A DNA stretch of 64,000 bases. Origin: Novosphingobium chloroacetimidivorans (GTDB taxonomy: Bacteria; Pseudomonadota; Alphaproteobacteria; Sphingomonadales; Sphingomonadaceae). Below, one piece after another: positions 35,529 to 47,794 of this stretch. A program made the position numbers and the translations under genes. How positions within the stretch are numbered: position 1 is the first letter of the stretch; each line of letters begins with the position of its first letter. The DNA is taken from NCBI RefSeq assembly GCF_014204535.1, contig NZ_JACHLR010000011.1, forward strand, positions 1-64,000. Direction: 5' to 3'. Under the pieces are notes generated by a model, which was not told the origin of the DNA, did not search any database, and was given only the letters and a program-made list of their open reading frames with translations.

Positions 35529-36932
35529 TCATCCCGCGAGCGTCTTCACCAGATCGTAGAGGTAATCGCGCGCGGTGTAGAGCGACTTCGCCTCCACCCG
35601 CTCGTTCAAGCCATGCGTGCCGTTGCCGTCGGGATCGGTCCAGACACTAGGCACGCCATACGTGGGTATGCCCACCGAACCCAGGTAGACGCCATCCGTC
35701 GCGCCCGTGGACATCGAAGGCACCACCGGCACGCCAGGGAAGTACTTGGCTGCCAGCGTTTCTACCGGCTTGACGATCGCGGGATCGAGCGGCGGTGACT
35801 TGGCGATCGGCTTGCCCTTCACCTTCTGCTCGATCTTCACGCCCGGATCGCCGATCGCGGCGGCCAGTGCAGCCTGGGTCTCGTCAGCCGTGCGTCCTGG
35901 AAACATGCGGCAGTTGACGTTCGCCGTGGCACGCTGAGGCAAGGCGTTCTGCGCGTGCCCGGCATCGACCATCGTCGCGACGCAAGTGGTGCGCAACGTG
36001 GAGTGGAACTGCTTGTCCTTGTCGAGCACGGCCAGCGCCGCCTTGTCGTTCACGTTCGCGGCGATAGCGGTCATCGCCTGTCCCATCTCGCCGCCGCGCA
36101 GCTTGGCGGACTTGCTGAAGTAGGCGCGGGTGACGTCGTTGAGCTCGGCCGGGAACTCGTAGGCGCCCACTTTCAGCAGCGCTTGCGACAGCTTGTAGAT
36201 CGCATTGTCCGGCACCGGCTGCGAGCTGTGGCCCCCCGGGTTCGTGGTGGTGAGCGTGAAATCCTGGTACGCCTTTTCGCCGACCTGCAGCGTCTGGACG
36301 AGCACCTTGCCGTTTCCGTCCGTCCGTCCGCCGCCGCCTTCGTTCAGCGCGAACTCGGCGTCGATCAGGTCGCGCTTGTTCTTCGACAGCCACTCGGCGC
36401 CGTTGAAGGCGCCGCTTGTCTCCTCGCCGCAGGTCAGTGCCAGGTTGATCGTGCGCTTGGGTTTAACCCCCGCCTTGGCGAAGCGGACCAGCGTGTCGGT
36501 CCAGATCGCGGCCTGCGCCTTGTCGTCCACCGCGCCGCGGGCGTAGTAGTAGCCGTTCTCCTCGACCAGCTTGAACGGATCGCGCTCCCAGTCTTCGCGC
36601 TTGGCCTCGACCACGTCGATGTGCGCCAGCAGCAGCATCGGCTTCTGCTTGGTCGTCCCCGGATAGATCGCGACGAGGCCGCCGTCCTTCGGGTACTCGG
36701 GCGTGCTGAACGGGATGAGCTGATCGTCCTTGAAGCCCGCCGCCTTCAGCCGGGCAGCCATCTTCGCCGCCGCTTCGGTGCAACTGCCCTGAGTGACGGT
36801 GGTGTTCGTCTCGATCAGCTCCTTGTAGAGGCCGAAAAACTCCTGCTGGTCGGGGCGCAGCGCGCCTTGCGCAGCGGCCAGCGATGGCGCCACCAGCGCG
36901 GTTGCGAGGAGTGCGGTCAGGATCGTCTTCAT
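35529..36932 (-). CDS. secreted M20/M28-type zinc peptidase
   Basis: 467 residues with a signal peptide (MKTILTALLATALVAPSLAA, cleavage near AAA-QG). Family M20 motifs: LLLAHIDVVEAKREDWERDP (first zinc His and catalytic Asp), ARGAVDDKAQAAIW (bridging Asp), TCGEETSGAFNGAEWL (catalytic Glu pair) and, near the C-terminus, NGTHGLNERVEAKSLY (last His). The dimerisation insert lies between. Predicted to be a periplasmic carboxypeptidase or dipeptidase. Transcribed away from gyrB. Confidence 0.88.
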   Translation of the reverse strand: MKTILTALLATALVAPSLAAAQGALRPDQQEFFGLYKELIETNTTVTQGSCTEAAAKMAARLKAAGFKDDQLIPFSTPEYPKDGGLVAIYPGTTKQKPMLLLAHIDVVEAKREDWERDPFKLVEENGYYYARGAVDDKAQAAIWTDTLVRFAKAGVKPKRTINLALTCGEETSGAFNGAEWLSKNKRDLIDAEFALNEGGGGRTDGNGKVLVQTLQVGEKAYQDFTLTTTNPGGHSSQPVPDNAIYKLSQALLKVGAYEFPAELNDVTRAYFSKSAKLRGGEMGQAMTAIAANVNDKAALAVLDKDKQFHSTLRTTCVATMVDAGHAQNALPQRATANVNCRMFPGRTADETQAALAAAIGDPGVKIEQKVKGKPIAKSPPLDPAIVKPVETLAAKYFPGVPVVPSMSTGATDGVYLGSVGIPTYGVPSVWTDPDGNGTHGLNERVEAKSLYTARDYLYDLVKTLAG

Positions 36933-37043
36933 CGGCGTGGCCCCTTGTTCTTGCGCCGCTACACTGCCGGACCAGTCATCCAGCGCAAGCCCCATCGTCG
37001 CGGAACCGCACCCCTGTGGATACGCGAGCCCATTTCGCTTTAG

Positions 37044-39602
<2,559 letters not shown>

Positions 39603-39612
39603 TGATGCCGCC

Positions 39613-39630
39613 CCCGTGCTGCGGCACGGG
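39613..39630 (+). terminator. hairpin after gyrB
   Basis: CCCGTGC-TGCG-GCACGGG, a perfect 7-bp stem 10 bp after the gyrB stop. It lacks a T tract, so termination may need Rho. Confidence 0.45.
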
Positions 39631-39656
39631 AGTGGCCATGCCTGTCCGCCGATTAC

Positions 39657-39793
39657 CCCGTCACCCTGGCTTTGTTTCAGGGTCCATGGCGCCGCACACG
39701 CTGTCTGCCCGGAAGCAGACCGCCGATGCGGTTGGCGGTTCTGACGGTGGAGCTTGGCTGACCAATGGACCCTGAAACAAGTTCAGGGTGACG
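39657..39793. repeat. paired palindromes (CACCCTGAAC..GTTTCAGGGTCC family)
   Basis: The left arm CACCCTGGCTTTGTTTCAGG continues to GTCCATGG. It is inverted at the right end as CCAATGGACCCTGAAACAAG plus TTCAGGGTG. About 80 bp lie between the arms. The unit fills most of the 296-bp gap between gyrB and the next gene; the remainder of that gap shows nothing else beyond the gyrB hairpin. Confidence 0.85.
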
Positions 39794-39898
39794 AGGACCT
39801 GGCAGGCAAACGGCGGCCGGCAGGAAGGTGATATACGGCACGGTGCGATCACCCTCATCGCCCTTGTTCTATGACATGGCGCCTCCGACATAGCGGCA

Positions 39899-40288
39899 AT
39901 GACCGGACCCGCTCCCACCGCCGCCGTGCTCGAAGCACTCGCGCACGAGGCCTTCACACGCATTCCCGAGCCGTTCGCCCGCCACCTCGATGGCATCCGC
40001 GTGCTGGTCGAGGAATTCGCCGACGACGCAACGCTGGAGGCGGTCGGACTGGACGATGCCTGGGAACTCTCCGGCGTCTACCAGGGCTATTCCATGGACA
40101 AGGAGTCGGTCTGGTCGTCCGGCCACATGCCCCCAGTGATCCGGCTGTTCCGCCAGCCCCTGCTTGCCGAGTGGTGCGAAACCGGCGTGGCCCTGGACGA
40201 GCTGGTGACGCATGTGGTGATCCATGAAGTAGGGCACCACTTCGGCTTGTCCGACGAGCAGATGCACGCACTGGAGGCCAAGGCCTAG
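39899..40288 (+). CDS. metallopeptidase-like (zincin_1) family protein
   Basis: 129 residues, cytosolic. The C-terminal third has VTHVVIHEVGHHFGLSDEQM, an HExxH zinc motif with a third ligand in HFGLSD, typical of the short PF06262 family. The middle contains GVYQGYSMDKESVWSSG and RLFRQPLLAEWCETG, also family features. Its function is not established experimentally; a peptidase role is inferred from the motif. Stands alone between gyrB and the nucleotidase gene. Confidence 0.88.
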   Translation: MTGPAPTAAVLEALAHEAFTRIPEPFARHLDGIRVLVEEFADDATLEAVGLDDAWELSGVYQGYSMDKESVWSSGHMPPVIRLFRQPLLAEWCETGVALDELVTHVVIHEVGHHFGLSDEQMHALEAKA

Positions 40289-40401
40289 GCTCGCTTAGGC
40301 GACCAATCCTACCTCCCGTTCGGAGAAAGGGTTGGAAGGGGCAGATATCCTTCCACGAAACGCCATTGGCTTGTCACATCACCGTCCGATAGAAGCGCCC
40401 C

Positions 40402-42165
40402 ATGAATTCCCTTAGCAAGCGCAGCATACCGCTGCTCCTCGCCTCGCTGCTGGCCGCATGCGCCACGCCGCAGGCTCCGCACCGAACCTCCGCCTCAAGC
40501 TCGCAAAGCCCGGTCGAGATCGGGATCATCGCCATCAACGACTTTCATGGCGCGCTCGAGCCGCCCAAGCAGTCCGTCAATCTGGCGAACCCGGACGGCA
40601 CCTTCACCGGCGTGCCGGCCGGCGGCGCCGCGTGGCTCGCCACTGCCATCGACACGATCAAGGCCGCACATCCCAACCACGTCGTCGTCGCAGCGGGCGA
40701 TCTCACCAGCGCCTCGCAGCTCGCCTCCTCGCTCTACCTCGACGAGCCGGCGGTGGGCGTGATGAACCGCATCGGCCTGGAATTCAACGCGGTCGGCAAC
40801 CACGAGTTCGACCGCGGCTCGGCCGAGCTGCTGCGCCTGCAGAACGGCGGCTGCCAGAAGAACACGCGTCATGAGCCATGCCGCCTCGAACAGTTCAAGG
40901 GCGCCAGCTACAAGTACCTGTCCGCCAGCACGATCAAGGACGATGGCCAGACGCTGTTCCCCGGAACCGGCCTCAAGACCTTCGACACGCCCGCGGGCAA
41001 GATCACGCTCGGCTTCATCGGCCTGTCATTGCGCACGGTGCCGGCGCTGGTCTCGCCCGATGCGCTGAAGGGCCTGCGCTTCGCCGACGAAGCGGACACC
41101 ATCAATGCGCTCGTGCCCAAGCTGAAGGCGCAAGGGGCCGATGCGGTGGTGGTGCTGATCCACCAGGGCGGCAGAACGCCCGACTTCAACGATGTCAACG
41201 GCTGCAAGCAGTTCACCGGCGACATCGATCCCATACTCGATCGCCTGAAGCCCGGCGTCGATGTCGTCGTCTCGGGTCACACGCACTGGCCCTATGTGTG
41301 CGAGCGTGCCGGTCCCGATCCCGCGCGCCCCATCCTGCTGACGAGCGCCGGGGTCTATGGCGAACTCGTGACCGATATCACCCTGAGGTTCGACCCGAAA
41401 ACCCATGCCCTGGTCGCAAAGGCCGCGCGCAACGTGATCGTCCAGTCGCAGCCTTACACGGGCTCGCGCGGGTCCATTTCGAACACCGATCGGGTCGCCA
41501 GGTTCGCGCCCAAGCCCGAAGTCGCGAGCTATGTGAAGCGCTACGTCGACGATGTGGTGAAGGAAACCTCGCGTCCCGCCGGGCACTTATCCGGCCCCGC
41601 GATCAAGACCGAAGGCGAAGGCAGCTGGCGCGGCGGCCCGCTCGGCTACCTGATCGCCGACAGCCAGCTGGGCGCCACGCGCAAGCTGGGCGCCCAGCTG
41701 GGCTTCACCAACCCCTTCGGCGTACGCACCTCGCTGGTGCCGGCCAAGGACGGCACGGTGACCTTCGGCCAGCTCTATGCCGTGCAGCCATTCAACAACG
41801 AACTGGTGGTGCAGACCATGACCGGCGCGCAGATCCTGGCGCTGATCGAAAACGGCCTGGACGACCAGGACACCCGGCAGGTGATCGCGCCATCGGCCAA
41901 CTTGCGGTACAGCTACGACATGCGCCGACCCTCCGGGCACCGCGTGGTGTCGCTGACGCTGGATGGCAAGCCGCTGGTTCCGACAGCCAAGTACCGCGTG
42001 GCCAGCAACAGCTTCCTGTCCGAAGGCGGCGACTTCTTTGTGGAGTTCACGCAGGCCACCGACAAGGTCCGCGCAGGGATCGACGTCGAAGCGATGGAAG
42101 CCTGGCTCACCGCCGTGCCGATGCGCCAGGTTCCCAATGACGGCCGGGTGACGGAGATCAAGTAA
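40402..42165 (+). CDS. 5'-nucleotidase / UDP-sugar hydrolase lipoprotein
   Basis: 587 residues. The N-terminus is a lipoprotein signal (IPLLLASLLAACATPQ, lipobox LLAAC). The calcineurin-like metallophosphatase domain carries IIAINDFHGAL, AAGDLTSASQ, FNAVGNHEFDRG and VVSGHTHWPYVC, the metal ligands of UshA-type enzymes. The 5'-nucleotidase C-terminal domain has GNPFG-like FTNPFGVRTSLV, VTFGQLYAVQPFNNELV and the substrate-stacking region YSYDMRRPSGHRV. Predicted to hydrolyse extracytoplasmic nucleotides for phosphate and nucleoside uptake. Confidence 0.92.
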   Translation: MNSLSKRSIPLLLASLLAACATPQAPHRTSASSSQSPVEIGIIAINDFHGALEPPKQSVNLANPDGTFTGVPAGGAAWLATAIDTIKAAHPNHVVVAAGDLTSASQLASSLYLDEPAVGVMNRIGLEFNAVGNHEFDRGSAELLRLQNGGCQKNTRHEPCRLEQFKGASYKYLSASTIKDDGQTLFPGTGLKTFDTPAGKITLGFIGLSLRTVPALVSPDALKGLRFADEADTINALVPKLKAQGADAVVVLIHQGGRTPDFNDVNGCKQFTGDIDPILDRLKPGVDVVVSGHTHWPYVCERAGPDPARPILLTSAGVYGELVTDITLRFDPKTHALVAKAARNVIVQSQPYTGSRGSISNTDRVARFAPKPEVASYVKRYVDDVVKETSRPAGHLSGPAIKTEGEGSWRGGPLGYLIADSQLGATRKLGAQLGFTNPFGVRTSLVPAKDGTVTFGQLYAVQPFNNELVVQTMTGAQILALIENGLDDQDTRQVIAPSANLRYSYDMRRPSGHRVVSLTLDGKPLVPTAKYRVASNSFLSEGGDFFVEFTQATDKVRAGIDVEAMEAWLTAVPMRQVPNDGRVTEIK

Positions 42166-42188
42166 GCCTCGGCCGGCCGCCAAGGTTC

Positions 42189-42701
42189 TCAGCCGAACAG
42201 CCAGCTGCCCAGCATGCGGTGGAACGGGAAGGTGAAGAACCCCGCCGTCAGCAGCGCCCCGATCACGAGCCCCCGCACGATGCGGCGGTGGCGCTTGTGG
42301 TCGTGCCGGCGCGCCGTGATCACCAGCATCGGCAATGCGCAGAGCGTCACCCCCGAGAGAATGTGGATTGGGCTGAGATGCCCGCTGGTGCGGATGGCGA
42401 AGCTGTCGATCGCCGTGAGGCCAAGCGCGCAGACCCATGCGTAGCCCAGCTTGCGATGCAGGCGGGTGCCCCGCCGCATCCACAGGATCGCCGGCGTCAG
42501 CGCCAGCGTCGCGATCATGGTGGCAAGGTGAACCCACAAGACCCACGGCAGCCGCCCCCACTGGTCCACGCCGCGCAGCAGCGCCGCCAGGACGAAGGCC
42601 AGCAGCACCAGCGTCAGCACGCCCAGCACCCGCTCGACACGGTCGGGCGCAATCGTCGCCGGCTCGCGCCGCAGTGGCGCGCTAGAAGCAAGCGTCGCCA
42701 T
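42189..42701 (-). CDS. DUF2306 membrane protein
   Basis: 170 residues with four to five predicted transmembrane helices, among them VLGVLTLVLLAFVLAALLRG, VLWVHLATMIATLALTPAIL and ILSGVTLCALPMLVIT. The motif RGTRLHRKLGYAWV and the HRRIVRGLVIGALL segment are typical of DUF2306. Start ATG 42701 shares one base with the stop of the preceding methyltransferase (TGATG). Function not known; some relatives are annotated as haem- or cation-related membrane proteins without proof. Confidence 0.8.
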   Translation of the reverse strand: MATLASSAPLRREPATIAPDRVERVLGVLTLVLLAFVLAALLRGVDQWGRLPWVLWVHLATMIATLALTPAILWMRRGTRLHRKLGYAWVCALGLTAIDSFAIRTSGHLSPIHILSGVTLCALPMLVITARRHDHKRHRRIVRGLVIGALLTAGFFTFPFHRMLGSWLFG

Positions 42702-43765
42702 CAGAAGCCCGCCCCATCGGGCCAGCGCGGCGAAGCCAACCCCATGACCTTGAACAGCGCCCCCATCTCGTCCTCCGCGATCAACCGGTCCCTTGCGGCA
42801 GCGATGGCAGCGGCATGCTCCGGCGCGAACCGCGCCAGGCTCTGCGCGCGTGCCTCGATCCCCAGCGCGCACAGCCAATCACCCTGCCGTACAGTGCCCA
42901 GCCAGCGGCACCCACGCGAGAGCGCGACGTTGGCGAGTGTGGCGAAATCGACATGCGCGGTCAGGTCGGCCTCGCCCGGATGGGCGAAGGCATCGACCTT
43001 GCGGTGCGCGCGCAGGGCCTGCAACGTCGAGCCGGTGCGCACGGCATCGTGCCCATAGTCGACGAACAGCGCCGCACCGCCTTGCTCCACCAGGCGCCCG
43101 GCGACCTCGTAGACGACCGCGGCCGCCCCCGGACAGGTCTCGATCAGAGTGCCCGGCTCGGCCTGGCGCAGGGCTTCGGGCACTGCGGCATCCATCGGGC
43201 GCTCGCCGGCAAGACCGACGAAGGCGCCATCATGGACCGCCACCATCCGCTCGCGCCAGCCGCCTTGGGTCTTCACCAGCTGGCGGATCGGAAGGGCATC
43301 GAGAAACTCGTTGGCGACCAGCAGGATCGGGCTGTCCGTCGGCAGACTCGCAAGGTCGGCATGCCACACGGCTTGCGGCACCGCCTCCACCTGCAGTGCC
43401 TTCAGTGCCGTAGATCCCTCGACGAAGTGCACCTTGGGCACGAGCCCGAACTTGGCGGCTGAGCGCAGCGCATCGCGCGCCAGGGTCCCTCGCCCGGGGC
43501 CAAGCTCCACATAGTGCACCGGCTCCGGGCTGCCGGCGCGCAGCCAGACGTCGGCAAGCCACAGGCCGACAAGCTCGCCGAACATCTGGCTGATCTCGGG
43601 CGCGGTGATGAAGTCGCCCGCATCGCCCAGCGGATCGCGCGAGGCGTAGTAGCGGGCATTTGATTCGCCCATGAAGTACTGGACGCTGATCGGGCCGGTG
43701 TTGCCGATCAGGCGCTGGAAGATCGCCGTCAGCGGCTCGCCCGCCTCATCGGCCAACCCACTCAA
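42701..43765 (-). CDS. SAM-dependent methyltransferase, MidA/NDUFAF7 family
   Basis: 354 residues. VQYFMGESNARYYASRDPLG with DAGDFITAPEISQMFGELVG is the family's opening, and VHYVELGPGRGTLARDALRS is the SAM-binding motif I. ANEFLDALPIRQLV (motif IV) and FVDYGHDAVRTGSTLQALRA follow. In mitochondria NDUFAF7 methylates an Arg of complex I subunit NDUFS2; the bacterial target is probably the same. The best start is a TTG at 43765, 10 bp after lgt, with no obvious ribosome-binding site. Operon lgt - this gene - DUF2306. Confidence 0.88.
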   Translation of the reverse strand: MSGLADEAGEPLTAIFQRLIGNTGPISVQYFMGESNARYYASRDPLGDAGDFITAPEISQMFGELVGLWLADVWLRAGSPEPVHYVELGPGRGTLARDALRSAAKFGLVPKVHFVEGSTALKALQVEAVPQAVWHADLASLPTDSPILLVANEFLDALPIRQLVKTQGGWRERMVAVHDGAFVGLAGERPMDAAVPEALRQAEPGTLIETCPGAAAVVYEVAGRLVEQGGAALFVDYGHDAVRTGSTLQALRAHRKVDAFAHPGEADLTAHVDFATLANVALSRGCRWLGTVRQGDWLCALGIEARAQSLARFAPEHAAAIAAARDRLIAEDEMGALFKVMGLASPRWPDGAGF

Positions 43766-43775
43766 CCCGGGACGC

Positions 43776-44735
43776 TCACGTAATGACCGGGCGCCTGCCG
43801 GCGAGCGGCGGCTTGACGAGCGCGCGCGCGACCATCGCCAGGCCCAGGATCATCAGCGGGATCGTAAGCCATTGGCCCATCGACAGGCCGGTGCGCATCG
43901 CGAAGCTCTGCAACTGCGCATCGGGCTCGCGGAAGAACTCGACACTGAAGCGCGCGAGCGCGATGCCGGTCGAGAACACGCCGACCATCAGGCCCGGCCG
44001 ATATCGCGCGCGCGTCTTCCAGTACAGCAGCAGCATGATCACGATCAGCAGCGCGCCCTCCAGCGCCGCTTCGTAGAGCTGGCTCGGGTGACGCGGCAGA
44101 GGCCCGGCATCCGGGAACACCATGGCCCAGGGCACGTCCGGCCCCGCCACCCGGCCCCACAGCTCGCCGTTGACGAAGTTGGCCAGGCGCCCGAACAGCA
44201 TGCCGAACGGCACGCACACCGCGATGTAGTCCGCCACGCGGATGAAATTCAGGTCCGCGCGCCAGGATACCCAGGCCATGGCGAGGACGACGCCGATCAA
44301 CCCGCCGTGGAAGCTCATGCCGCCGTGCCAGAGCGCCAGCAACTCGCTGGGGTGCAGCCACAAGCTGGGAATGCCGGTGTCGCCGCCGGTGTAGAACGTC
44401 GCATAGCCCAGGCGCCCGCCCAGGATGATCCCGAGGGTGCAGTAGAAGAACAGGTCGTCCGCGTGGCGCTGCGCCATCGGAGCGCCTGGCGCCTTGATCA
44501 TGCGGCCCAAGTGCCAATAGCCCAGCACGATGCCGGCCAGATATGCCAGCGAGTAGTAGCGCAGCGTGAAGAAGCCCAGGTCGATGCCGTTCTTGAGCCC
44601 CAGGTTGACCCAGTAGATCGGCTCGTGAGCGCCAATGGACGTCGTAGCGGCGGCGGCGGCGGACGGGATCAGCAAGCGGGCGGCCTCTTTCGATATGCGT
44701 GGGAGCCCTGGCGGCACCGGCGCGCCTTCTGGCAT
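43776..44735 (-). CDS. lgt: prolipoprotein diacylglyceryl transferase
   Basis: Inner-membrane enzyme that transfers diacylglyceryl from phosphatidylglycerol to the lipobox Cys. About seven transmembrane segments. Motifs: RYYSLAYLAGIVLGYWHLGR, GIILGGRLGYATFY, HGGMSFHGGLIGVVLAMAWV, and the Lgt signature GRLANFVNGELWGRVAGPDV, then HPSQLYEAALEGALL. From ATG 44735 it has 319 residues, rather long; the first 35 (EGAPVPPGLPRISKEAA) lack homology, so a later start such as the TTG of LLIPSAA may be used. The open frame continues upstream through a palindromic repeat. Confidence 0.93.
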   Translation of the reverse strand: MPEGAPVPPGLPRISKEAARLLIPSAAAAATTSIGAHEPIYWVNLGLKNGIDLGFFTLRYYSLAYLAGIVLGYWHLGRMIKAPGAPMAQRHADDLFFYCTLGIILGGRLGYATFYTGGDTGIPSLWLHPSELLALWHGGMSFHGGLIGVVLAMAWVSWRADLNFIRVADYIAVCVPFGMLFGRLANFVNGELWGRVAGPDVPWAMVFPDAGPLPRHPSQLYEAALEGALLIVIMLLLYWKTRARYRPGLMVGVFSTGIALARFSVEFFREPDAQLQSFAMRTGLSMGQWLTIPLMILGLAMVARALVKPPLAGRRPVIT

Positions 44736-44775
44736 AGCGCGGTGACGGAAGGAAGGCGGGTTTTGGCAAGCAGTC

Positions 44776-44932
44776 CTCCCCGGCACGGGGAGGGGGACCA
44801 TGCGCAGCATGGTGGAGGGGATTCTCGTCAGGGAATGAGCTTGCGTGCACCGTAGCGCGAGGTCGCGAGTCCCCACCACCACTCGCTGCGCGAGCGGTCC
44901 CCCTCCCCGTGCCGGGGAGGACAGGCGTGCTC
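44776..44932. repeat. family-A palindromic repeat unit (CTCCCCGTGCCGGGGAG type)
   Basis: It starts with CCTCCCCGGCACGGGGAGGG and ends with the inverted CCCTCCCCGTGCCGGGGAGG. The interior has GGTGGAGGGGATTCTCG and CCACCACCACTCGCTGCGCG. Lies in the divergent gap between lgt and glnD, so it also occupies their promoter region. Confidence 0.88.
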
Positions 44933-44967
44933 TTCCCTCCCGCCTCCGCACTCTCTACATCGAGCTC

Positions 44968-47718
44968 ATGCACGTGATCCGCATCCCTTCGCCGCGCTCC
45001 GTCATCGATCGGCGCGGCATCACCACCCGCATCGCCGCGCTGGTGGAGGAGCACGGGCCCGCGAAAGCGCGCAAGGAGATCGTGCCGATCCTGCGCAATG
45101 CGCTGGCGCAAGGGCGTGAGGAGATCGCGCGGCGGCTGGTGGAGCGGCCCAGTGCCGGCCATGAAGTCGCAGAGGCGCAGGCCTTCCTGGTCGACCAGAT
45201 CCTGCGCATCATCCACGATCACGTCGTCACCGACGTCTACCCCGCCAACAATCGCTCCAAGGGCGAGCGGCTGACGATCGCGGCGGTCGGCGGTTATGGT
45301 CGCGGCGAGATGGCGCCGCACTCGGACGTCGACATCGCCTTTCTGACGCCGATCCGCTCCACTGCCTGGTGCGAGCAGGTGATCGAGGCGATGCTGTACT
45401 TCCTATGGGACCTGGGCCTCAAGATCGGCCAGTCCAGCCGCTCGATCGACGAGATGGTGCGCATGTGCAAGTCGGACCTGACGATCCGCACCGCCATGCT
45501 GGAGGCCCGCTACGTGTGGGGCGATCAGGACTTGTTCGAAGAGGCGCGCCAGCGCTTCTGGAAGGACGTGGTCGGCGGCACCGAGCGCCAGTTCGTCACC
45601 GAGAAGCTGGCCGAGCGCGAGAGCCGGCACAAGCGCATGGGCGACAGCCGCTATGTCGTCGAGCCGAACATCAAGGAGGGCAAGGGGTCCCTGCGCGACC
45701 TCCACGCGCTTTACTGGATCGGCAAGTACATCCACAAGGTGCGCTCCACCGCCGAACTGGTCGACGTCGGGCTGCTGAGCCAGAAGGAATACCGCGCGTT
45801 CCGCCGGGCGGAGAACTTCTTCTGGGCCGTGCGCTGCCACTTGCATACGATCACCCGCCGCGCCGAGGATCGCCTGACCTTCGATCTCCAGCGCGAAGTG
45901 GCTGCGCGGATGAACTACGCCGACCGCCCGGGCAAGAGCGCGGTCGAGCGGTTCATGCAGTACTTCTTCCTGCAGGCCAAAGTCGTCGGCAACCTGACCG
46001 GCGTGTTCCTGGCGCAGCTGGACGAGCAGTTCGCGCAGCGGCCCGCACGCGGTCTCCTCGCCAACTTCCGGGCGCGCACCCGCATGGTCAAGGGCTACAA
46101 GGTATTCGGCGGCCGCCTGCGCGCGCCGTCCGACAGCTGGTTCACCGAAGAGCCGCTGCGCCTGATCGAGATCTTCGTCGTCGCCGACCGCGAGGGCCTT
46201 GAGATCCACCCCGAGACCTTGCGCCTGATCGGCCACGACATTGCCCTCATCCGCGACGACCTGCGCCGCGATCCGCGTGCCAATGCGCTGTTCCTTGAGC
46301 TGCTGACCAGCCGCCGCGATCCGGAAAAGGCCTTGCGCGCGTTCAACGAAGCAGGCGTGTTCGGCCGCTTCATCACCGAGTTCGGCCGCGTCAACGCGCA
46401 GATGCAGTTCGACATGTACCACCACTACACGGTGGACGAGCATACCATCCGCGCCATCGGCCTGCTCGCCCGGATCGAGCGTGGCGAACTGAAGGACGAT
46501 CACCCCCTCGCCCACGAAGTGATCGCCAAGGTGCGCAGCCGGCGCGCGCTCTACATGGCGGTGCTGCTGCACGACATCGCCAAGGGTCGGGGCGGCGATC
46601 ATTCGATATTGGGCGCCGAGATCGCCGAGCGGCTGTGCCCGCGCCTGGGCCTGGACGAGGAAGAAACCGAGCTGGTCGCCTGGCTGGTCCGCCAGCACCT
46701 GATCATGAGCGCGACCGCGTTCAAGCGCGACTTGTCCGACGGCAAGACCATCGCCGATTTCGTGGGCCTGGTGCAATCGCTCGACCGTCTGCGCCAGCTG
46801 ATGCTGCTGACCGTGGTCGACATTCGCGCGGTGGGGCCCGGCACCTGGAACAGCTGGAAGCGCCAGCTGATCGGCGACCTCTACGGCGCCGCCGAAGAAC
46901 GCCTCCGCCTGGGCCATGCCGAATACGGGCGCGAAAAGCGCATCGCCGCCAAGCGTGCAGCCGTGGAGGCGCGGCTCGGATCCGAGAGCGAACTGATCGC
47001 GCAGATCGGCAAGCACTTCGGCGATGCCTATTGGATCGCCGAGGCCGACGATGTGATCGCCAAGAACCTGGCGCAGTACGAGGCGTCCGGAAACGAGCCG
47101 CTATCGATCCAGACCGAGTTCTATCCCGCCCGCGGCGCCACGCTGGTGACAGTGATCGCAGCCGACCACCCGGGCCTGTTCTACCGCATCGCCGGCGGCA
47201 TCCACCTGGCCGGCGGCAACATCATCGACGCGCGCATCCACACCACCCGGACCGGGCGCGCGGTGGACAACTTCCTCGTCCAGGATCCGATCGGCCGCCC
47301 GTTCCGCGAGGATGGCCAGCTGGAGCGGCTCCGCACCTCGATCGAAAACGCGCTCGCCAATCGGGTGCGACTGCTGCCCCAGCTTCATGCCCGTCCCGAT
47401 GCGAGGCCGCGCGCCGATGCCTTCGAGGTCCGCCCCCGCGTGCTGGTCGACAACAAGGCGTCGAATCGCTTCACCGTGGTGGAAGTCAACGCCCGCGACC
47501 GGCCGGCGCTGCTCAATCGCCTGGCCTTCGCGTTGTTCGATGCGCGGCTGATGGTGCACTCCGCGCACATCGCCACGTATGGCGAGCGCGCGGCGGACAC
47601 ATTCTATGTAACCGACCTCCTGGGCGAGAAGCTTGAGAACCAGGGACGGATCAAGGCACTGGAAAAGCGCTTGCTGGAAGCTGCCAGCGAGGCGGCCGGA
47701 GTGGCGGTGGCGGCCTGA
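44968..47718 (+). CDS. glnD: bifunctional uridylyltransferase / uridylyl-removing enzyme
   Basis: 916 residues. Senses glutamine and (de)uridylylates the PII protein. Domain order: nucleotidyltransferase with GGYGRGEMAPHSDVDIAFL near residue 100; GlnD linker with FMQYFFLQAKVVGNLTGVFL; HD phosphohydrolase domain with YHHYTVDEHTIRAIGLLARI and VLLHDIAKGRGGDHSILGAE; then two ACT domains (VTVIAADHPGLFYRIAGGIH and VVEVNARDRPALLNRLAFAL). ATG 44968 gives the family's usual N-terminal length; its ribosome-binding site is weak. No glnB/glnA neighbours in the window. Confidence 0.95.
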   Translation: MHVIRIPSPRSVIDRRGITTRIAALVEEHGPAKARKEIVPILRNALAQGREEIARRLVERPSAGHEVAEAQAFLVDQILRIIHDHVVTDVYPANNRSKGERLTIAAVGGYGRGEMAPHSDVDIAFLTPIRSTAWCEQVIEAMLYFLWDLGLKIGQSSRSIDEMVRMCKSDLTIRTAMLEARYVWGDQDLFEEARQRFWKDVVGGTERQFVTEKLAERESRHKRMGDSRYVVEPNIKEGKGSLRDLHALYWIGKYIHKVRSTAELVDVGLLSQKEYRAFRRAENFFWAVRCHLHTITRRAEDRLTFDLQREVAARMNYADRPGKSAVERFMQYFFLQAKVVGNLTGVFLAQLDEQFAQRPARGLLANFRARTRMVKGYKVFGGRLRAPSDSWFTEEPLRLIEIFVVADREGLEIHPETLRLIGHDIALIRDDLRRDPRANALFLELLTSRRDPEKALRAFNEAGVFGRFITEFGRVNAQMQFDMYHHYTVDEHTIRAIGLLARIERGELKDDHPLAHEVIAKVRSRRALYMAVLLHDIAKGRGGDHSILGAEIAERLCPRLGLDEEETELVAWLVRQHLIMSATAFKRDLSDGKTIADFVGLVQSLDRLRQLMLLTVVDIRAVGPGTWNSWKRQLIGDLYGAAEERLRLGHAEYGREKRIAAKRAAVEARLGSESELIAQIGKHFGDAYWIAEADDVIAKNLAQYEASGNEPLSIQTEFYPARGATLVTVIAADHPGLFYRIAGGIHLAGGNIIDARIHTTRTGRAVDNFLVQDPIGRPFREDGQLERLRTSIENALANRVRLLPQLHARPDARPRADAFEVRPRVLVDNKASNRFTVVEVNARDRPALLNRLAFALFDARLMVHSAHIATYGERAADTFYVTDLLGEKLENQGRIKALEKRLLEAASEAAGVAVAA

Positions 47719-47794
47719 AGCACGACGGCGCATCGAGCTCGAACCAGGACGACATGTGAACTGCCCCTTGCACTCCGGGCGCCGCGTGCCATCT

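Noticed and set aside
44740-44951. Upstream extension of Lgt through the repeat (N-terminal extra 70 residues)
   Set aside because: The extension is translated repeat sequence lacking similarity to Lgt, which begins near HEPIYW; the open frame is a property of the repeat.
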